Shown here: piece by piece, positions 7,720-16,461 of the stretch | How positions within the stretch are numbered: the stretch's first letter is position 1 | Layout of the letters: every line of letters begins with the position of its first letter | Assembly (NCBI RefSeq): GCF_900109525.1 | Contig: NZ_FOAN01000002.1 | Span: 1 to 64,000 of the forward strand | DNA from: Allobosea lupini | GTDB taxonomy: Bacteria > Pseudomonadota > Alphaproteobacteria > Rhizobiales > Beijerinckiaceae | Reading direction: 5' to 3' | DNA length: 64,000 bases | Position numbers and translations under genes: made by a program | Notes under the pieces: model-generated | What the model was told of the DNA's origin: nothing | The model's input: only the letters and a program-made list of their open reading frames with translations | Database searches by the model: none

Positions 7720-8370
7720 TCAGCCGACATTCAGCCAGCCGAGGCGGATCGGGAAGCCCTCGCCGCCGAGCAGATTGACCGTCTCGTAGAGCGGCAGGCC
7801 AACAACGCCGGTATAGGAGCCGACGAGCTTGACGACGAAGGAGCCGGCGATGCCCTGGATGGCATAGGCGCCGGCCTTGCCGCGCCATTCGCCCGAGGCG
7901 AGGTAGTTCTCGATATCCTCGTTCGAGAGTCGCTTGAAGCGCAGCCGCGTCTCGACGATGCGCTCGCGGATCGTGCCCGCCGGCGTCGCCAGCGCGACAC
8001 CGGTATAGACCCGGTGCGCCCGACCCGAGAGCAGGCGCAGGCACGCTGCGGCCTCGTCGACGATCTCGGCCTTGGGCAGGATACGCCGGCCGACAGCGAC
8101 CACGGTGTCGGCGGCGAGGATATAGGCACTTTCGAGATCGGGCCGCCCTTTCAGCCCGGCAAGCCCGGCCTCGGCCTTGGCGCGGGCGAGCCGGCGGGCG
8201 AGATCGCGCGGGCGCTCGCCCTTGAGCGGGCTCTCGTCGAGATCGGAGGGCAACAGTGCGTCGGGCTTGAGTCCGGCCTGTTCGAGCAGGGCAAGGCGCC
8301 GCGGCGAGGCCGAGGCCAGGACCAGCTTCGGGCGCCAGCCCGGCGGCTTCTGGGAGCTGAAGAGATTCAA
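7720..8370 (-). CDS. maf: Maf-family nucleotide pyrophosphatase
   Basis: The 216-residue product has the Maf signature [10 protein letters not shown] (residues about 17-26), the acidic DTVV motif within [11 protein letters not shown], and [10 protein letters not shown] and GLPLYET near the C-terminus. Maf proteins hydrolyse non-canonical or modified nucleoside triphosphates to monophosphates and restrain septum formation in some bacteria. It is the first gene of a minus-strand run maf - lctP-like - SDR - yacG - tRNA-Phe. The start at 8370 has only a weak ribosome site. Confidence 0.92.
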   Translation of the reverse strand: MNLFSSQKPPGWRPKLVLASASPRRLALLEQAGLKPDALLPSDLDESPLKGERPRDLARRLARAKAEAGLAGLKGRPDLESAYILAADTVVAVGRRILPKAEIVDEAAACLRLLSGRAHRVYTGVALATPAGTIRERIVETRLRFKRLSNEDIENYLASGEWRGKAGAYAIQGIAGSFVVKLVGSYTGVVGLPLYETVNLLGGEGFPIRLGWLNVG

Positions 8371-8667
8371 GTGTCGGCTCGCTGCGCGTCCGGGACGATT
8401 TCCCGCAAGGCTTTAGAGCCAGTTGCGGAATATCCCAAGCCCTCTATGTCCAGACCCTCTCCGCGGAAGCCCGGCCAACTGGTTGTCCTGCCGCTCGCGC
8501 GTGGGGTGGCCGCATCTCCTGTGCAATGCGCAGAATTTGAGCGTCGCCATGCATGGTTCCGGATTGCACTAACCCGTTTAGCTTGCCACATCAGACAAGC
8601 GGGCGTGGCGGCGACCCGCAAGGCTCGGCCTACACGGCCCCCTTCTCGTCACCGGAGAGCTTTCGCC
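8371..8667. other. Divergent intergenic region of maf and a small plus-strand gene
   Basis: I see no gene. A fragment similar to the dispersed CGTCCGGGACGA repeat lies near 8385-8400. A short minus-strand frame here has no protein-like composition. Promoters for maf (minus) and the small helical protein (plus) must lie here, but none stands out. Confidence 0.3.
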
Positions 8668-9045
8668 ATGGCGTCACGAACTGGATCTGCCTCGACCGTC
8701 GCTCTGGCGGCGGACGCGCAAAGCGTCCTTGCCCAGATGGTCGCGATGCAGGTCGATGCCGGGCTCACCATTGCCATGCGGATGCCGATCCTGGCCAAGG
8801 GCGCCCTCGGCGACGCTAGGGGCCAGCGCGAGGCCAGCAAGGCGGTGGTCGAGAAGGCCGCGGCCCTGGCCGAGAGCAGCTTCGCCATCGGCCATGCCGC
8901 GACCCTGTTCTGGTGGAGCATGGCGCTCAACCCGCTGACCCCGAACGGGCTCGGCGAAGCGACGGCCAAGGCCGTCCACAGCACGCTGGAGCCGTTCTCG
9001 CGGCGCACCCGCGCCAATGCCAGCCGGCTGTCGAAGCGTCGTTAA
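8668..9045 (+). CDS. Small helical, phasin-like protein of unknown function
   Basis: This 125-residue protein is Ala/Met-rich and predicted mostly helical, without a signal peptide. The centre reads MVAMQVDAGLTIAMRMPILAKG and AAALAESSFAIGHAATLFWWS. The layout (amphipathic helices, a Trp-Trp pair, a basic C-terminus ending SKRR) recalls short phasin-like or polyester-granule-associated proteins, but I cannot confirm a family. The start is supported by GGAGAG eight bases upstream. Its TAA stop overlaps the TAA stop of convergent pssA, the two sharing the palindrome TTAA. Confidence 0.65.
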   Translation: MASRTGSASTVALAADAQSVLAQMVAMQVDAGLTIAMRMPILAKGALGDARGQREASKAVVEKAAALAESSFAIGHAATLFWWSMALNPLTPNGLGEATAKAVHSTLEPFSRRTRANASRLSKRR

Positions 9046-9899
9046 GCCTTGGGTTCTGAGCCCGTCTCAAGCACCGGCTCGGCGACCGTCGGCAGCGCTG
9101 CCGTGGCGTCGTACTCGCGCTCCAGCTTGCGATAGCGTGCCACGCTGACTGGGATCAGCGCGAGGTAGGCCGCGACGACCAGCGCCAGCATCTCGAACGG
9201 ATAAGCGAAGAGCAGGCCGGCGATGACGACGACGGCGACGAAGATCGGCAGCACCTGATCGCGCGGAACGCGGGTGCCGAGCGTCTTGCCGGCATAGCAA
9301 GGGATGCGCGAGATCGTCAGGAAGGCGATGAACAGGATGTAGAGGCCGACGAAGGGAGCGCCGTACTCCCTCACCGGCATGCCGACGAACTCCAGGTAGA
9401 ACGGCAGCATGGCGGTGATCGCGCCGGCTGGGGCCGGCATGCCGACGAAGAAGTTCTTCTGCCATTCCGGCCGGTTGGGATCGTCGATCATCACGTTGAA
9501 GCGCGCCAGCCTGAGCGCCATGGCACAGGCCAGCGTCAGCACGATGATCCAGCCGAAGGAGCGCAGATCGTGCAGGACGAAGGTCCAGAGCACGAAGCCG
9601 GTGGCGACGCCGAAGCAGACGAAGTCCGAGAGCGAATCGAGCTCGGCACCGAAGCGCGACGTGCCCTTGAGCAGGCGCGCAAGGCGCCCGTCGATGCCAT
9701 CGAGCAGGGCCGCGACCAGGATGCAGATTGTCGCCGATTCGAACTTGCCGTCGACGGCGAGACGCATTGCGGTCAGGCCCAGGCAAAGGGCGATCAGCGT
9801 CACGACATTGGGCGCGATCAGCCGGAACGGGATCGCCTTGAAGCGGGTCCGCTTCGATTCGACGCGCTCGGGTTCGAAAGGCGGAAAGAGGTCGCTCAT
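9042..9899 (-). CDS. pssA: CDP-diacylglycerol--serine O-phosphatidyltransferase
   Basis: PssA condenses CDP-diacylglycerol and serine to phosphatidylserine, the step before decarboxylation to phosphatidylethanolamine. The CDP-alcohol phosphotransferase motif DG-X2-AR-X8-G-X3-D-X3-D is complete (DGIDGRLAR...GAELDSLSD, residues about 67-92 from the chosen start). About eight membrane segments surround it, as in the membrane-bound type II enzymes. I chose the start at 9899 (MSDLFPP); the frame continues upstream only through repeat DNA. It follows psd, its pathway partner, across a long palindromic repeat. Confidence 0.93.
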   Translation of the reverse strand: MSDLFPPFEPERVESKRTRFKAIPFRLIAPNVVTLIALCLGLTAMRLAVDGKFESATICILVAALLDGIDGRLARLLKGTSRFGAELDSLSDFVCFGVATGFVLWTFVLHDLRSFGWIIVLTLACAMALRLARFNVMIDDPNRPEWQKNFFVGMPAPAGAITAMLPFYLEFVGMPVREYGAPFVGLYILFIAFLTISRIPCYAGKTLGTRVPRDQVLPIFVAVVVIAGLLFAYPFEMLALVVAAYLALIPVSVARYRKLEREYDATAALPTVAEPVLETGSEPKA

Positions 9900-9941
9900 A
9901 TCAGCGGGAATACGCGGTTTTAAGGTGAGAGGGAATGGGCA

Positions 9942-10093
9942 GGCGCGGGTTTCCCTCTCCCGTGTGGGAGAGGGGTACGGGTGAGGGACCACCGCTGACT
10001 GTCAGGGTGAGGTGGCTGCCGCCGCAATTTCTACGGCTGGGGCAGGCCCTCATCCCTACCCTTCTCCCACACGAGAGAGGGCTTCCCGCGCCC
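9942..10093. repeat. Long imperfect inverted repeat between psd and pssA
   Basis: Arms 9942-9988 and 10046-10093 are inverted copies, with blocks such as CTCTCCCGTGTGGGAGAGGGGTA against its counterpart CCCTTCTCCCACACGAGAGAGGG, and a spacer of about 57 bases. This is the widespread CTCTCCC...GGGAGAG repeat family. Transcribed from psd, it would fold into a large stem-loop within the psd-pssA transcript. Confidence 0.75.
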
Positions 10094-10104
10094 TTCCTCG
10101 AAAC

Positions 10105-10803
10105 TCAAATACCCCGGAACGCCCGGCCGATGTCGTTGCCCGAGAAATCCGCCAGCACGGTCTCGCCGGCGATCGCGGTCTGGCCCTCGCCGACCAGCGG
10201 GACGACGCCCTGCGGCAGATAGACGTCGACGCGCGAGCCGAAGCGAATCAGGCCGAAGCGCTCGCCCTGGCCGAGCGGGTCGCCTTCCTTGACGAAGGGG
10301 ACGATGCGGCGGGCGATAAGCCCGGCGATCTGGACGACCGCGATGGTGCCGGCTGGCGTCTCGATCGCCAGCGCGTTGCGCTCATTGTCCTCGCTCGCCT
10401 TGTCGAGCTCGGCATTGAGGAAGAGGCCGGGCGTATAGGCCATCTTGGTGAGGCGGCCGGCGACGGGGCTGCGGTTCACATGGCAGTCGAAGACGTTCAT
10501 GAACACCGAGATGCGCGTCATCGGCTCGGCCGGCAGCTCCAGCTCCGGCGGCGGCACCGCGGTGGCGATCTGGCTGATGCGGCCATCGGCCGGCGAGATC
10601 ACCAGCCCCTCGCGTTGAGGCACAATGCGGACGGGGTCGCGGAAGAAATAGCAGATCCACAGCGTGATCAGCGTGCCGATCCAGCCGAAGGGTCCCCAGA
10701 GCTGGCCGAGCACCAGCGTCGCCACCACGCCGATGGCGATGAAGACATAGCCTTCCTTGTGGATCGGCACGATCGTCCGGCGGACGGAGTCGACGAGAGA
10801 CAT
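10105..10803 (-). CDS. psd: Phosphatidylserine decarboxylase (small, Psd-related type)
   Basis: This pyruvoyl enzyme converts phosphatidylserine to phosphatidylethanolamine. The 232-residue length fits the short alphaproteobacterial type. Self-cleavage is expected at Gly189-Ser190 in RFGSRVD, giving a large beta and a small alpha chain. Two N-terminal hydrophobic segments (residues 19-52) anchor it; DGRI (73-76) and [12 protein letters not shown] (105-116) are family motifs. The start at 10803 has AGGA ten bases upstream. A very long overlapping frame extends to 12099, but this is antisense-type noise over the neighbouring gene. Confidence 0.94.
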   Translation of the reverse strand: MSLVDSVRRTIVPIHKEGYVFIAIGVVATLVLGQLWGPFGWIGTLITLWICYFFRDPVRIVPQREGLVISPADGRISQIATAVPPPELELPAEPMTRISVFMNVFDCHVNRSPVAGRLTKMAYTPGLFLNAELDKASEDNERNALAIETPAGTIAVVQIAGLIARRIVPFVKEGDPLGQGERFGLIRFGSRVDVYLPQGVVPLVGEGQTAIAGETVLADFSGNDIGRAFRGI

Positions 10804-10949
10804 GGGCGTAAAGTCCTGTTGCTCTTGTTGGCGCGGCGCGCGCATCTGGCAGCGCCTTCGCGGCGGGGTTGAGGCCGCAAGACGGCGTAGCTGTTTAGGC
10901 TTTTGCGGGCTTTTGCGAAAGAGGCGCGGGGACCGCGCGACAATCGATC

Positions 10950-12605
10950 CTATCCAACCGCCTTCGCCGCCGCCCTCCCCGCCACGCGTCCCGAGAAGAT
11001 GCAGCCGCCGAGGAAGGTGCCCTCCAGCGCGCGATAGCCGTGCAGGCCGCCGCCGCCGAAGCCGGCGGCTTCGCCGACCGCGTAGAGTCCCGGCACCGGC
11101 TCGCCGCCCTGCCCCAGCACGCGCGCCGAGAGATCGGTCATCAGCCCGCCCAGCGATTTGCGCGTCAGGATGTTGAGGCGGACCGCGACCAGCGGGCCGT
11201 GGGCCGGGTCGAGGATGCGATGCGGTTTTGCCGTGCGGATCAGCCGATCGCCGAGATAGGCGCGGGCGCCCCGCAACGCCGTGACCTGCAGATCCTTGCC
11301 ATAGGGGTTCTGCGCATCGCGGTCGCGCGCCTCGATCTGTGCCCGCAGATGCGTCTCGTCGATCAGCCCGGCGCCACCGAGATCGTTTATCCTGGAGACC
11401 AGTCGCGAGAAGTCGGCCTCGACGATGAAGTCCTCGCCCTTGTCGAGGAAGGCCTGGACCGGCGCCGGCATGCCGGCCCGGGCACGCTGGATCACCTGGC
11501 GCCAGCTCTTCCCGGTGAGGTCCGGGTTCTGCTCCGAGCCCGAGAGCGCGAACTCCTTGGCGACGATGCTGCGGCTGGTGACGAACCAGGAATGGTCGAA
11601 GCCGGTCCGACGCAGATGCTCCAGCGTGCCGAGCGTGTCGAAGCCCGGGAAGAGCGGCGCCGGCAGGCGGTTTCCCCGGGCATCGAACCAGAGCGAGGAC
11701 GGGCCGGGCAGGATGCGGATCGCATGCGCCGGCCAGATCGGCGCCCAGTTGGCGATGCCCTCGACATAATGCCACATCCGGTCGCCATTGATCAGGCGGC
11801 CGCCAGCCGCCTCGGCCACACCGAGCATCTTGCCGTCGACATGGGCAGGCACGCCGGAGAGCATGTGTTTTGGCGGCTCGCCAAGGCGTTGCGGCCAGTT
11901 GCGGCGGACGAGATCGTGATTGCCGCCGATGCCGCCGGAGGCGACGATCACGGCCTGCGTTTTGATCGCGAAAGTGCCGGTCACCGTCCGGGAGCTCGCC
12001 TGCCCGCGTTCGACCGCGCTCTCCTCCAGCACCTCGCCCTCGACGCCGTCGATGGCGCCGCCGCTGTGCGTCAGGCCGGTGACGCGGTGGCGGAAGCAAA
12101 GCTTGATCAGCCCGTTCTTCTCAGCATCCGCGACGCGGCGCAGGAAGGGCTCGAGCACGCCCGGGCCCGTACCCCAGGTGACGTGGAAGCGCGGCACGGA
12201 GTTGCCATGGCCGGTGGCGAGATAGCCGCCGCGCTCGGCCCAGCCGACGACCGGGAACCAACGCATGCCCTGCCGGTGCAGCCAGCTGCGCTTCTCGCCG
12301 GCGGCGAAGTCGAGATAGGCGTCCGCCCATTGCTTCGGCCAATGGTCGTCGTCGCGATCGAAGCCGGCCGAGCCGAACCAGTCCTGACGGGCGAGGTCGA
12401 GCGAATCCCTGATCCGCAGGCGCCGCTGCTCGGGCGAATCGATCAGGAAGAGCCCGCCGAAGGACCAGTGCGCCTGGCCGCCGAGCGAGGCCCGCGGCTC
12501 CTGGTCGACGATGACGACCCTGCGGCCGGCATCCGCCAATTCGGCCGCGGCGACGAGGCCGGCAAGGCCGGCCCCGACAATGACCACATCCGCCTCGAGC
12601 GCCAT
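10950..12605 (-). CDS. FAD-binding dehydrogenase (FAD_binding_2 / KstD-like)
   Basis: The 551-residue flavoprotein begins with a dinucleotide-binding fold, [17 protein letters not shown] (residues 11-27). It ends with the FAD-contacting region [30 protein letters not shown] typical of the flavocytochrome c/ketosteroid-dehydrogenase group. VASGGIGG and [11 protein letters not shown] are also conserved in that group. Members oxidise or reduce C-C double bonds of steroids or dicarboxylates; the substrate here is unknown. The start at 12605 (MALEADVV) has a strong GGAGGGG site. It lies divergent to a stress-type SDR gene and 146 bases upstream of psd on the same strand. Confidence 0.87.
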   Translation of the reverse strand: MALEADVVIVGAGLAGLVAAAELADAGRRVVIVDQEPRASLGGQAHWSFGGLFLIDSPEQRRLRIRDSLDLARQDWFGSAGFDRDDDHWPKQWADAYLDFAAGEKRSWLHRQGMRWFPVVGWAERGGYLATGHGNSVPRFHVTWGTGPGVLEPFLRRVADAEKNGLIKLCFRHRVTGLTHSGGAIDGVEGEVLEESAVERGQASSRTVTGTFAIKTQAVIVASGGIGGNHDLVRRNWPQRLGEPPKHMLSGVPAHVDGKMLGVAEAAGGRLINGDRMWHYVEGIANWAPIWPAHAIRILPGPSSLWFDARGNRLPAPLFPGFDTLGTLEHLRRTGFDHSWFVTSRSIVAKEFALSGSEQNPDLTGKSWRQVIQRARAGMPAPVQAFLDKGEDFIVEADFSRLVSRINDLGGAGLIDETHLRAQIEARDRDAQNPYGKDLQVTALRGARAYLGDRLIRTAKPHRILDPAHGPLVAVRLNILTRKSLGGLMTDLSARVLGQGGEPVPGLYAVGEAAGFGGGGLHGYRALEGTFLGGCIFSGRVAGRAAAKAVG

Positions 12606-12691
12606 GCCCCCTCCCTGCCGCCGGATTCCGGTTGCGGTCGAGCTTGCCCAGAAGTCGCTTGGCCGCAAGGGCGTTGGATGCCGCGGCGCGC

Positions 12692-12716
12692 GGAACAGAG
12701 CCGGCAGCGACACGTT
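12692..12716 (+). promoter_or_regulatory. Predicted EcfG-type general-stress promoter
   Basis: GGAAC (12692-12696), 16 bases, then CGTT (12713-12716) matches exactly the GGAAC-N16/17-CGTT consensus known for EcfG sigma factors of Alphaproteobacteria. It lies 37 bases before the SDR start codon at 12754. Confidence 0.7.
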
Positions 12717-12753
12717 GCCCAAAGCAACAGGGAAAGCACGCAAGGAGGCTCGG

Positions 12754-13755
12754 ATGGCCAAGACCGCCGCGAAGCGCAAAGACGACAAGGCGCCCAAATC
12801 GGTGAAAACCGCCGCCAAGCAGCAGCGGCGAATCCAGAAGGACATCGCCCGCGCCGACGCTCGGCCATCGAAGCAGAAGGATGGCGCGGTGCAAGCCGGC
12901 GCCAGAGTCTATCCCGCGCCGCCGTTCAAGCCCCAGCACCAGGCCAAGCCCGGCTCGGAGTCGGCGCTCGATCCGGCACCGATGTACGATGCGCCCTTCT
13001 ACAAGGGCTCTGGAAAGCTCGACGGCAAGGTCGCGCTGATCAGCGGCGGCGATTCCGGCATCGGCCGGGCGGTGGCAGTGCTGTTCGCCCGCGAGGGCGC
13101 CGATGTCGCGATCCTGCATCTTGGCGAGAACGCCGATGCGAGAGAAACGCTCGCCGCGATCGAGAAGGAGGGCCGCAAGGGCATCGCCATCTCCGGCGAC
13201 ATCCGCGATTCAGCCTTCTGCCGCGATGCCGTGGCGAAGACGGTGAAGGCGCTCGGCGGGCTCGATATCCTCGTCAACAACGCTGCTTTCCAAGTGCACT
13301 CCCCCCGCTTCGAGGACTTAAGCGAAGAGCATTTCGACACGACGATCCGCACGAATCTGCACGGCTATTTCCATCTGACGCAGGCGGCATTGCCGCATCT
13401 CGGCAAGGGCTGCGCCATCGTCAACACCGGCTCGGTCGTCGGGCTGGAGGGGAGCAAGGAGTTGATCGACTACGCCACGACCAAGGGTGGCATTCATGCC
13501 TTCACCCGGTCGCTGGCGGCGCATCTGCTGCCGCGCGGGATCAGGGTCAACGCCGTCGCGCCCGGCCCGGTATGGACGCCGCTCAACCCGTCGGATCGGC
13601 CGGCCGACGCCGTGGCAGAATTCGGTTCGAAAGTGCCGATGAAGCGGCCGGCCCAGCCCGAGGAGATCGCCCCGGCCTATGTCTTCCTCGCCTCACCACA
13701 CTGCTCGAGCTACATCACCGGCGAAATCCTGCCGATCATCGGCGGGCATGGCTAG
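12754..13755 (+). CDS. SDR-family oxidoreductase with Lys-rich N-terminal extension, probable stress protein
   Basis: The 333-residue protein has a basic, lysine-rich N-terminus (residues 1-50). A PMYDAPFYKGSGKLDGKVALISGG junction follows, and then a complete SDR fold: GGDSGIGRA cofactor loop, NNAA, Ser in NTGSVVG and YATTK catalytic motif, ending TGEILPIIGG. This matches the YhxC/YghA-like group of 290-340-residue SDRs, often stress-induced; the substrate is unknown. The start at 12754 has AAGGAGG six bases upstream, and a consensus EcfG promoter lies just before it. The frame is open further upstream, but only antisense to the flavin gene. Confidence 0.88.
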   Translation: MAKTAAKRKDDKAPKSVKTAAKQQRRIQKDIARADARPSKQKDGAVQAGARVYPAPPFKPQHQAKPGSESALDPAPMYDAPFYKGSGKLDGKVALISGGDSGIGRAVAVLFAREGADVAILHLGENADARETLAAIEKEGRKGIAISGDIRDSAFCRDAVAKTVKALGGLDILVNNAAFQVHSPRFEDLSEEHFDTTIRTNLHGYFHLTQAALPHLGKGCAIVNTGSVVGLEGSKELIDYATTKGGIHAFTRSLAAHLLPRGIRVNAVAPGPVWTPLNPSDRPADAVAEFGSKVPMKRPAQPEEIAPAYVFLASPHCSSYITGEILPIIGGHG

Positions 13756-13804
13756 TTTATCGGGCGGATTAAATATTTGCCTCAGAAACGTCACGAAAGA
13801 TCTT

Positions 13805-13829
13805 GGAACGTCTGACAAGCACGGCGGTT
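13805..13829 (+). promoter_or_regulatory. Predicted EcfG-type promoter upstream of a PepSY-like gene
   Basis: GGAAC (13805-13809) followed after 16 bases by GGTT (13826-13829) differs from GGAAC-N16/17-CGTT at one position. It lies about 40 bases before the start codon at 13869. Confidence 0.5.
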
Positions 13830-13868
13830 TCTATATCAGTACACATCATCGACCCGTGGAGGATGAGT

Positions 13869-14261
13869 ATGAAACCTCTGAAGACTGGATTGGTGGCTGG
13901 CGCGTTGGCGCTATCGTCTGTCGCGGCGATGGCGCAAGGTGTCGACCTGAGGCCGGAGAACAGCGTTCCGAAATATGAGCGCGGGCCGACAAGCTACGAC
14001 AATGCACCCCATCGGGGCGGCACGTACAAGCCGGACGATTATCGCCAAGGCTATGACCGGGGCAGCTATGGTAGCGCGCGCTACGAAATGATCTCGCAAC
14101 GCGAGGCGATCAGGATCGCGCGCCGCAACGGCGTTTCCGAGATCGACCAGGCCCGCTGGAGCGGCAATGTCTGGGTCATCGACGGCTCCGACAGGCGCGG
14201 CGAAGAGTTGCGAGTCGAAATCAACGCGCGCGGCGAGATCGTCGACGTCGACCGCAACTGA
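13869..14261 (+). CDS. Small exported protein, PepSY-like
   Basis: The 130-residue precursor has a signal peptide ending AAMAQ. A Tyr/Arg/Gly-rich linker follows (about residues 30-70), then a PepSY-like C-terminal half: SQREAIRIARRNGVSEIDQARWSGNVWVIDG...EELRVEINARGEIVDVDRN. PepSY domains occur in periplasmic protease inhibitors and envelope proteins. Two ATGs (13863 and 13869) are in frame; GTGGAGG abuts the first and lies six bases before the second, so the second is preferred. A strong terminator follows the gene and an EcfG-like promoter precedes it, so it is probably a single-gene stress unit. Confidence 0.75.
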   Translation: MKPLKTGLVAGALALSSVAAMAQGVDLRPENSVPKYERGPTSYDNAPHRGGTYKPDDYRQGYDRGSYGSARYEMISQREAIRIARRNGVSEIDQARWSGNVWVIDGSDRRGEELRVEINARGEIVDVDRN

Positions 14262-14294
14262 GGCAGCATCAGAAGACCAGCATGGTGAGAACTT

Positions 14295-14320
14295 GGGCGG
14301 CCTCCGGGCCGCCCTTTTTT
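14295..14320 (+). terminator. Strong Rho-independent terminator
   Basis: GGGCGGCC (14295-14302), a TCCG loop, GGCCGCCC (14307-14314), then six T. It terminates the PepSY-like gene; its T-run reaches the stop codon of the convergent membrane-protein gene. Confidence 0.92.
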
Positions 14321-14822
14321 ATGCCGTTCTCGCCGCAGCCACGCCCGCGCCGAAACGGCGCGCCGCGAGCAGGGTCAGGATCAGGAAGACGATCAGCGCC
14401 AGCACCTGGGCGATCGCGAAGGGCGGCTCGCTCTGCGTCGGCGCCATATCGTGCAAGACGTTCACCTTGAGGAAGAGCTGGGCGATCAGCACGAAGATCA
14501 GCAGATAGAACGAGAGCACCGCGGTGATCGCGTAAATCCGCCGCCAGACATCGCGCAGGGCGAAGGCGTAGAGCGCCAGCCCCGCAAGCACGATCAGCAC
14601 AAGCGACACCGCGCCGACGATATGCGAGGGCAGCACCCTGTCGAAGGGGAAGGCGTAGCCGGTGGCACTGCACGCGAAGGCAGTCGAGAGATAGATGCCA
14701 TTCCAGCGCGGGCTGAGATGGCCCTTCAGCAGGGCGGCCGTCATCGGGAACCCGGCGACGATCGCGATCAGGCTGAGCCAGGTATGGAAGCCCACCAGCG
14801 TGGTTGGATCGAGCACGAACAT
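14319..14822 (-). CDS. Hypothetical integral membrane protein (five hydrophobic segments)
   Basis: The 167-residue protein has hydrophobic stretches at about residues 10-30, 43-60, 66-86, 95-118 and 136-156. Its charges are few and there is no recognised motif; HTWLSLIAIVAGF and FPFDRVLPSHIVGAVSLV are the most distinctive parts. It could be a small membrane protein of the DUF2306/quinol-oxidase-like type, but I cannot assign it. The start at 14822 was chosen because the upstream codons are not hydrophobic or conserved in pattern. The gene is convergent with the PepSY-like gene. Confidence 0.65.
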   Translation of the reverse strand: MFVLDPTTLVGFHTWLSLIAIVAGFPMTAALLKGHLSPRWNGIYLSTAFACSATGYAFPFDRVLPSHIVGAVSLVLIVLAGLALYAFALRDVWRRIYAITAVLSFYLLIFVLIAQLFLKVNVLHDMAPTQSEPPFAIAQVLALIVFLILTLLAARRFGAGVAAARTA

Positions 14823-14923
14823 GGCAAAGCCCCCCGCTTCAACCGCAGCGAGCCCACAGCCAGGCTCTGCAAGCCATACTGCCAATCGTGGGGCGTGCTG
14901 GCGAGAGGCTTATGGAAAAGTTC

Positions 14924-15811
14924 TCAACTGAATGGCTCCGCAGCCACAGCAGGCGCACTGGTGCGCTGTTGGCGGGCCGTGGCGAAGTAAGAACCGGCGA
15001 GGATCAGCAGGAACCCGACCAATAAGGCGGCGGACAGTGGCTCGCCTAGCACAAGCACTCCGAGCAGCACCGCCACCGCGGGATTGAGATAGGCGATCAC
15101 GGTCGCTCGGGCCGCGCCGACCTCGGCGATGAGCGCAAACAACAGCTGGAAGGCCAGCGCCGTGCAGACGACGGCGAGGGCTACCACCGCAAGGCTCGCA
15201 TCGAGCGTGATCCGGGCAGGCCAAAGAGCCGGAACGAAAGGGAGATAGAGGATCGCAGCGACGATCAGTGAAACGACCACCACCGCGCTCGCCTCCGCCT
15301 CGGCGAGCTTGCGCACGACAATGATCGGGCCGATGGCATAGCCGAGCGCGCTCAGCCCCAGCGCCAGCGCCGGCCAGAGCTCGACCGGCTGCTCGTCGAA
15401 GCCGAGCAGTGCGACGACACCGGCCAGGCCGAGGCCGAGCCCGGCAAGCCGCCCGATCCCGAGCCGCTCCTGCGAGAGCACGACGCCCAGGACCGCGGCG
15501 ATGATCGGCGTCAGCGCGATGATCAGGCCTGCCAGCGAGCTCGTCACCCGCGTCTCGGCGAAGCCGATCAGGAACCACGGGCCGCTGATCTCGACGAGCG
15601 TGTAGAGGATCAGCCAGCCGGGCCGGCGGAAGCCCGACATGATGCCCTTGCCGCGCAGCGCGAAGGGCAGCAGCACCAGCGCGCCGATGGCAGCGCGGCC
15701 GAAGGCGACGATGACCGGGTGGTAATCGGCGACGGCGATCCGGATCAGCAGATAGGGCACGCCCCAGATCACGCCGAGGGCGAGGAACAGCAGCCAGGCT
15801 TTCCGGCTCAT
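14924..15811 (-). CDS. EamA/DMT-family transporter
   Basis: The 295-residue protein has about ten membrane segments in two EamA repeats: the first opens LALGVIWGVPYLLIRIAVADYHPVIVAFGRAAIGALVLLP, the second near LGLSALGYAIGPIIVVRK. The hallmarks of the drug/metabolite transporter superfamily are present, including LTPIIAAVLGVVLSQERLG and YLNPAVAVLLGVLVLGEPLS. Such proteins export amino acids, metabolites or drugs. Its ATG overlaps the TGA of the preceding methyltransferase gene (ATGA at 15808-15811), so translation is probably coupled. Confidence 0.88.
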   Translation of the reverse strand: MSRKAWLLFLALGVIWGVPYLLIRIAVADYHPVIVAFGRAAIGALVLLPFALRGKGIMSGFRRPGWLILYTLVEISGPWFLIGFAETRVTSSLAGLIIALTPIIAAVLGVVLSQERLGIGRLAGLGLGLAGVVALLGFDEQPVELWPALALGLSALGYAIGPIIVVRKLAEAEASAVVVVSLIVAAILYLPFVPALWPARITLDASLAVVALAVVCTALAFQLLFALIAEVGAARATVIAYLNPAVAVLLGVLVLGEPLSAALLVGFLLILAGSYFATARQQRTSAPAVAAEPFS

Positions 15812-16461
15812 GCCAGCGTGCCTTTCCAGAACAGCGCAGTCAGCCAGCGGCCGTCGCGGCCCTCGAACGAGTGCGACCAGTGCAAGCCGAGCCCGAGTGC
15901 TGCGAGAATCGCGATGATCTCGGAACGCGGCCACAGGGCGACGTAATACGCGTTGCCCTTCGTGCCGATTTCGACGCTCTCGCCCTGCCCTTCCCGAAGC
16001 GCGAGCAGGAAGACGCCGCCCTCGCGGATCGCCTCCGCGATCCTGGCGAGGACCGAAGGCAGGATCTCGCGCTCGACGTGCTGGAGCACGTACAGCGCCA
16101 CGACGCCGTCATAAGGGCCGCCGAGTGGATCGCGGATAACGTCGAGGAGATCGGCTCGGCGGCCGCGCCCCGCCTGCAACTGCACGAAGGACTGCGCTCC
16201 ATCGGTGCGCCTGACGGCAAGCTCCCGCTCCTCGAGCCAGTCGGCATCCCAGCCCGGACCTGAGCCGATCTCGAGCAGATGGCTGCCCGGCGGGACGAGC
16301 TTCAGCAGTTCGACAAGCGCCGGCTGGTCGTCAGCCCGCGGCTTGGGCGCCGTTGTTGCCGCGTAGTCGTCGGCACAGCCTTCATAGCCGGCGAGGGTCG
16401 AGCTGTTGGAAGCCGTGCGGCTCGCTTGTACCGCCTCCTTGACCGTTTCCGGCGCACTCAT
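15808..16461 (-). CDS. Class I SAM-dependent methyltransferase
   Basis: The 217-residue protein has the SAM-binding motif I LLEIGSGPGWDADWLEE. Motif II/III follow as YDGVVALYVLQHVEREILPSVLARIAEAIREGGVFLLAL, standard for small-molecule methyltransferases. The substrate is unknown. A GGAGG site precedes the start at 16461. Both ends overlap neighbours by four bases (ATGA): upstream the AraC-type regulator, downstream the EamA transporter. That architecture suggests a small resistance or metabolite-handling unit in which the product is methylated and exported under the control of the linked regulator. Confidence 0.85.
   Translation of the reverse strand: MSAPETVKEAVQASRTASNSSTLAGYEGCADDYAATTAPKPRADDQPALVELLKLVPPGSHLLEIGSGPGWDADWLEERELAVRRTDGAQSFVQLQAGRGRRADLLDVIRDPLGGPYDGVVALYVLQHVEREILPSVLARIAEAIREGGVFLLALREGQGESVEIGTKGNAYYVALWPRSEIIAILAALGLGLHWSHSFEGRDGRWLTALFWKGTLA

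Noticed and set aside
5950..9045. 1031-residue plus-strand frame
   Set aside because: Antisense to SDR, lctP-like and maf genes; only its last part (from 8668) has a ribosome site and protein-like composition.
10105..12099. 664-residue minus frame whose end is Psd
   Set aside because: The upstream part reads out of frame over the flavin dehydrogenase; the Psd start at 10803 has a ribosome site and the right length.
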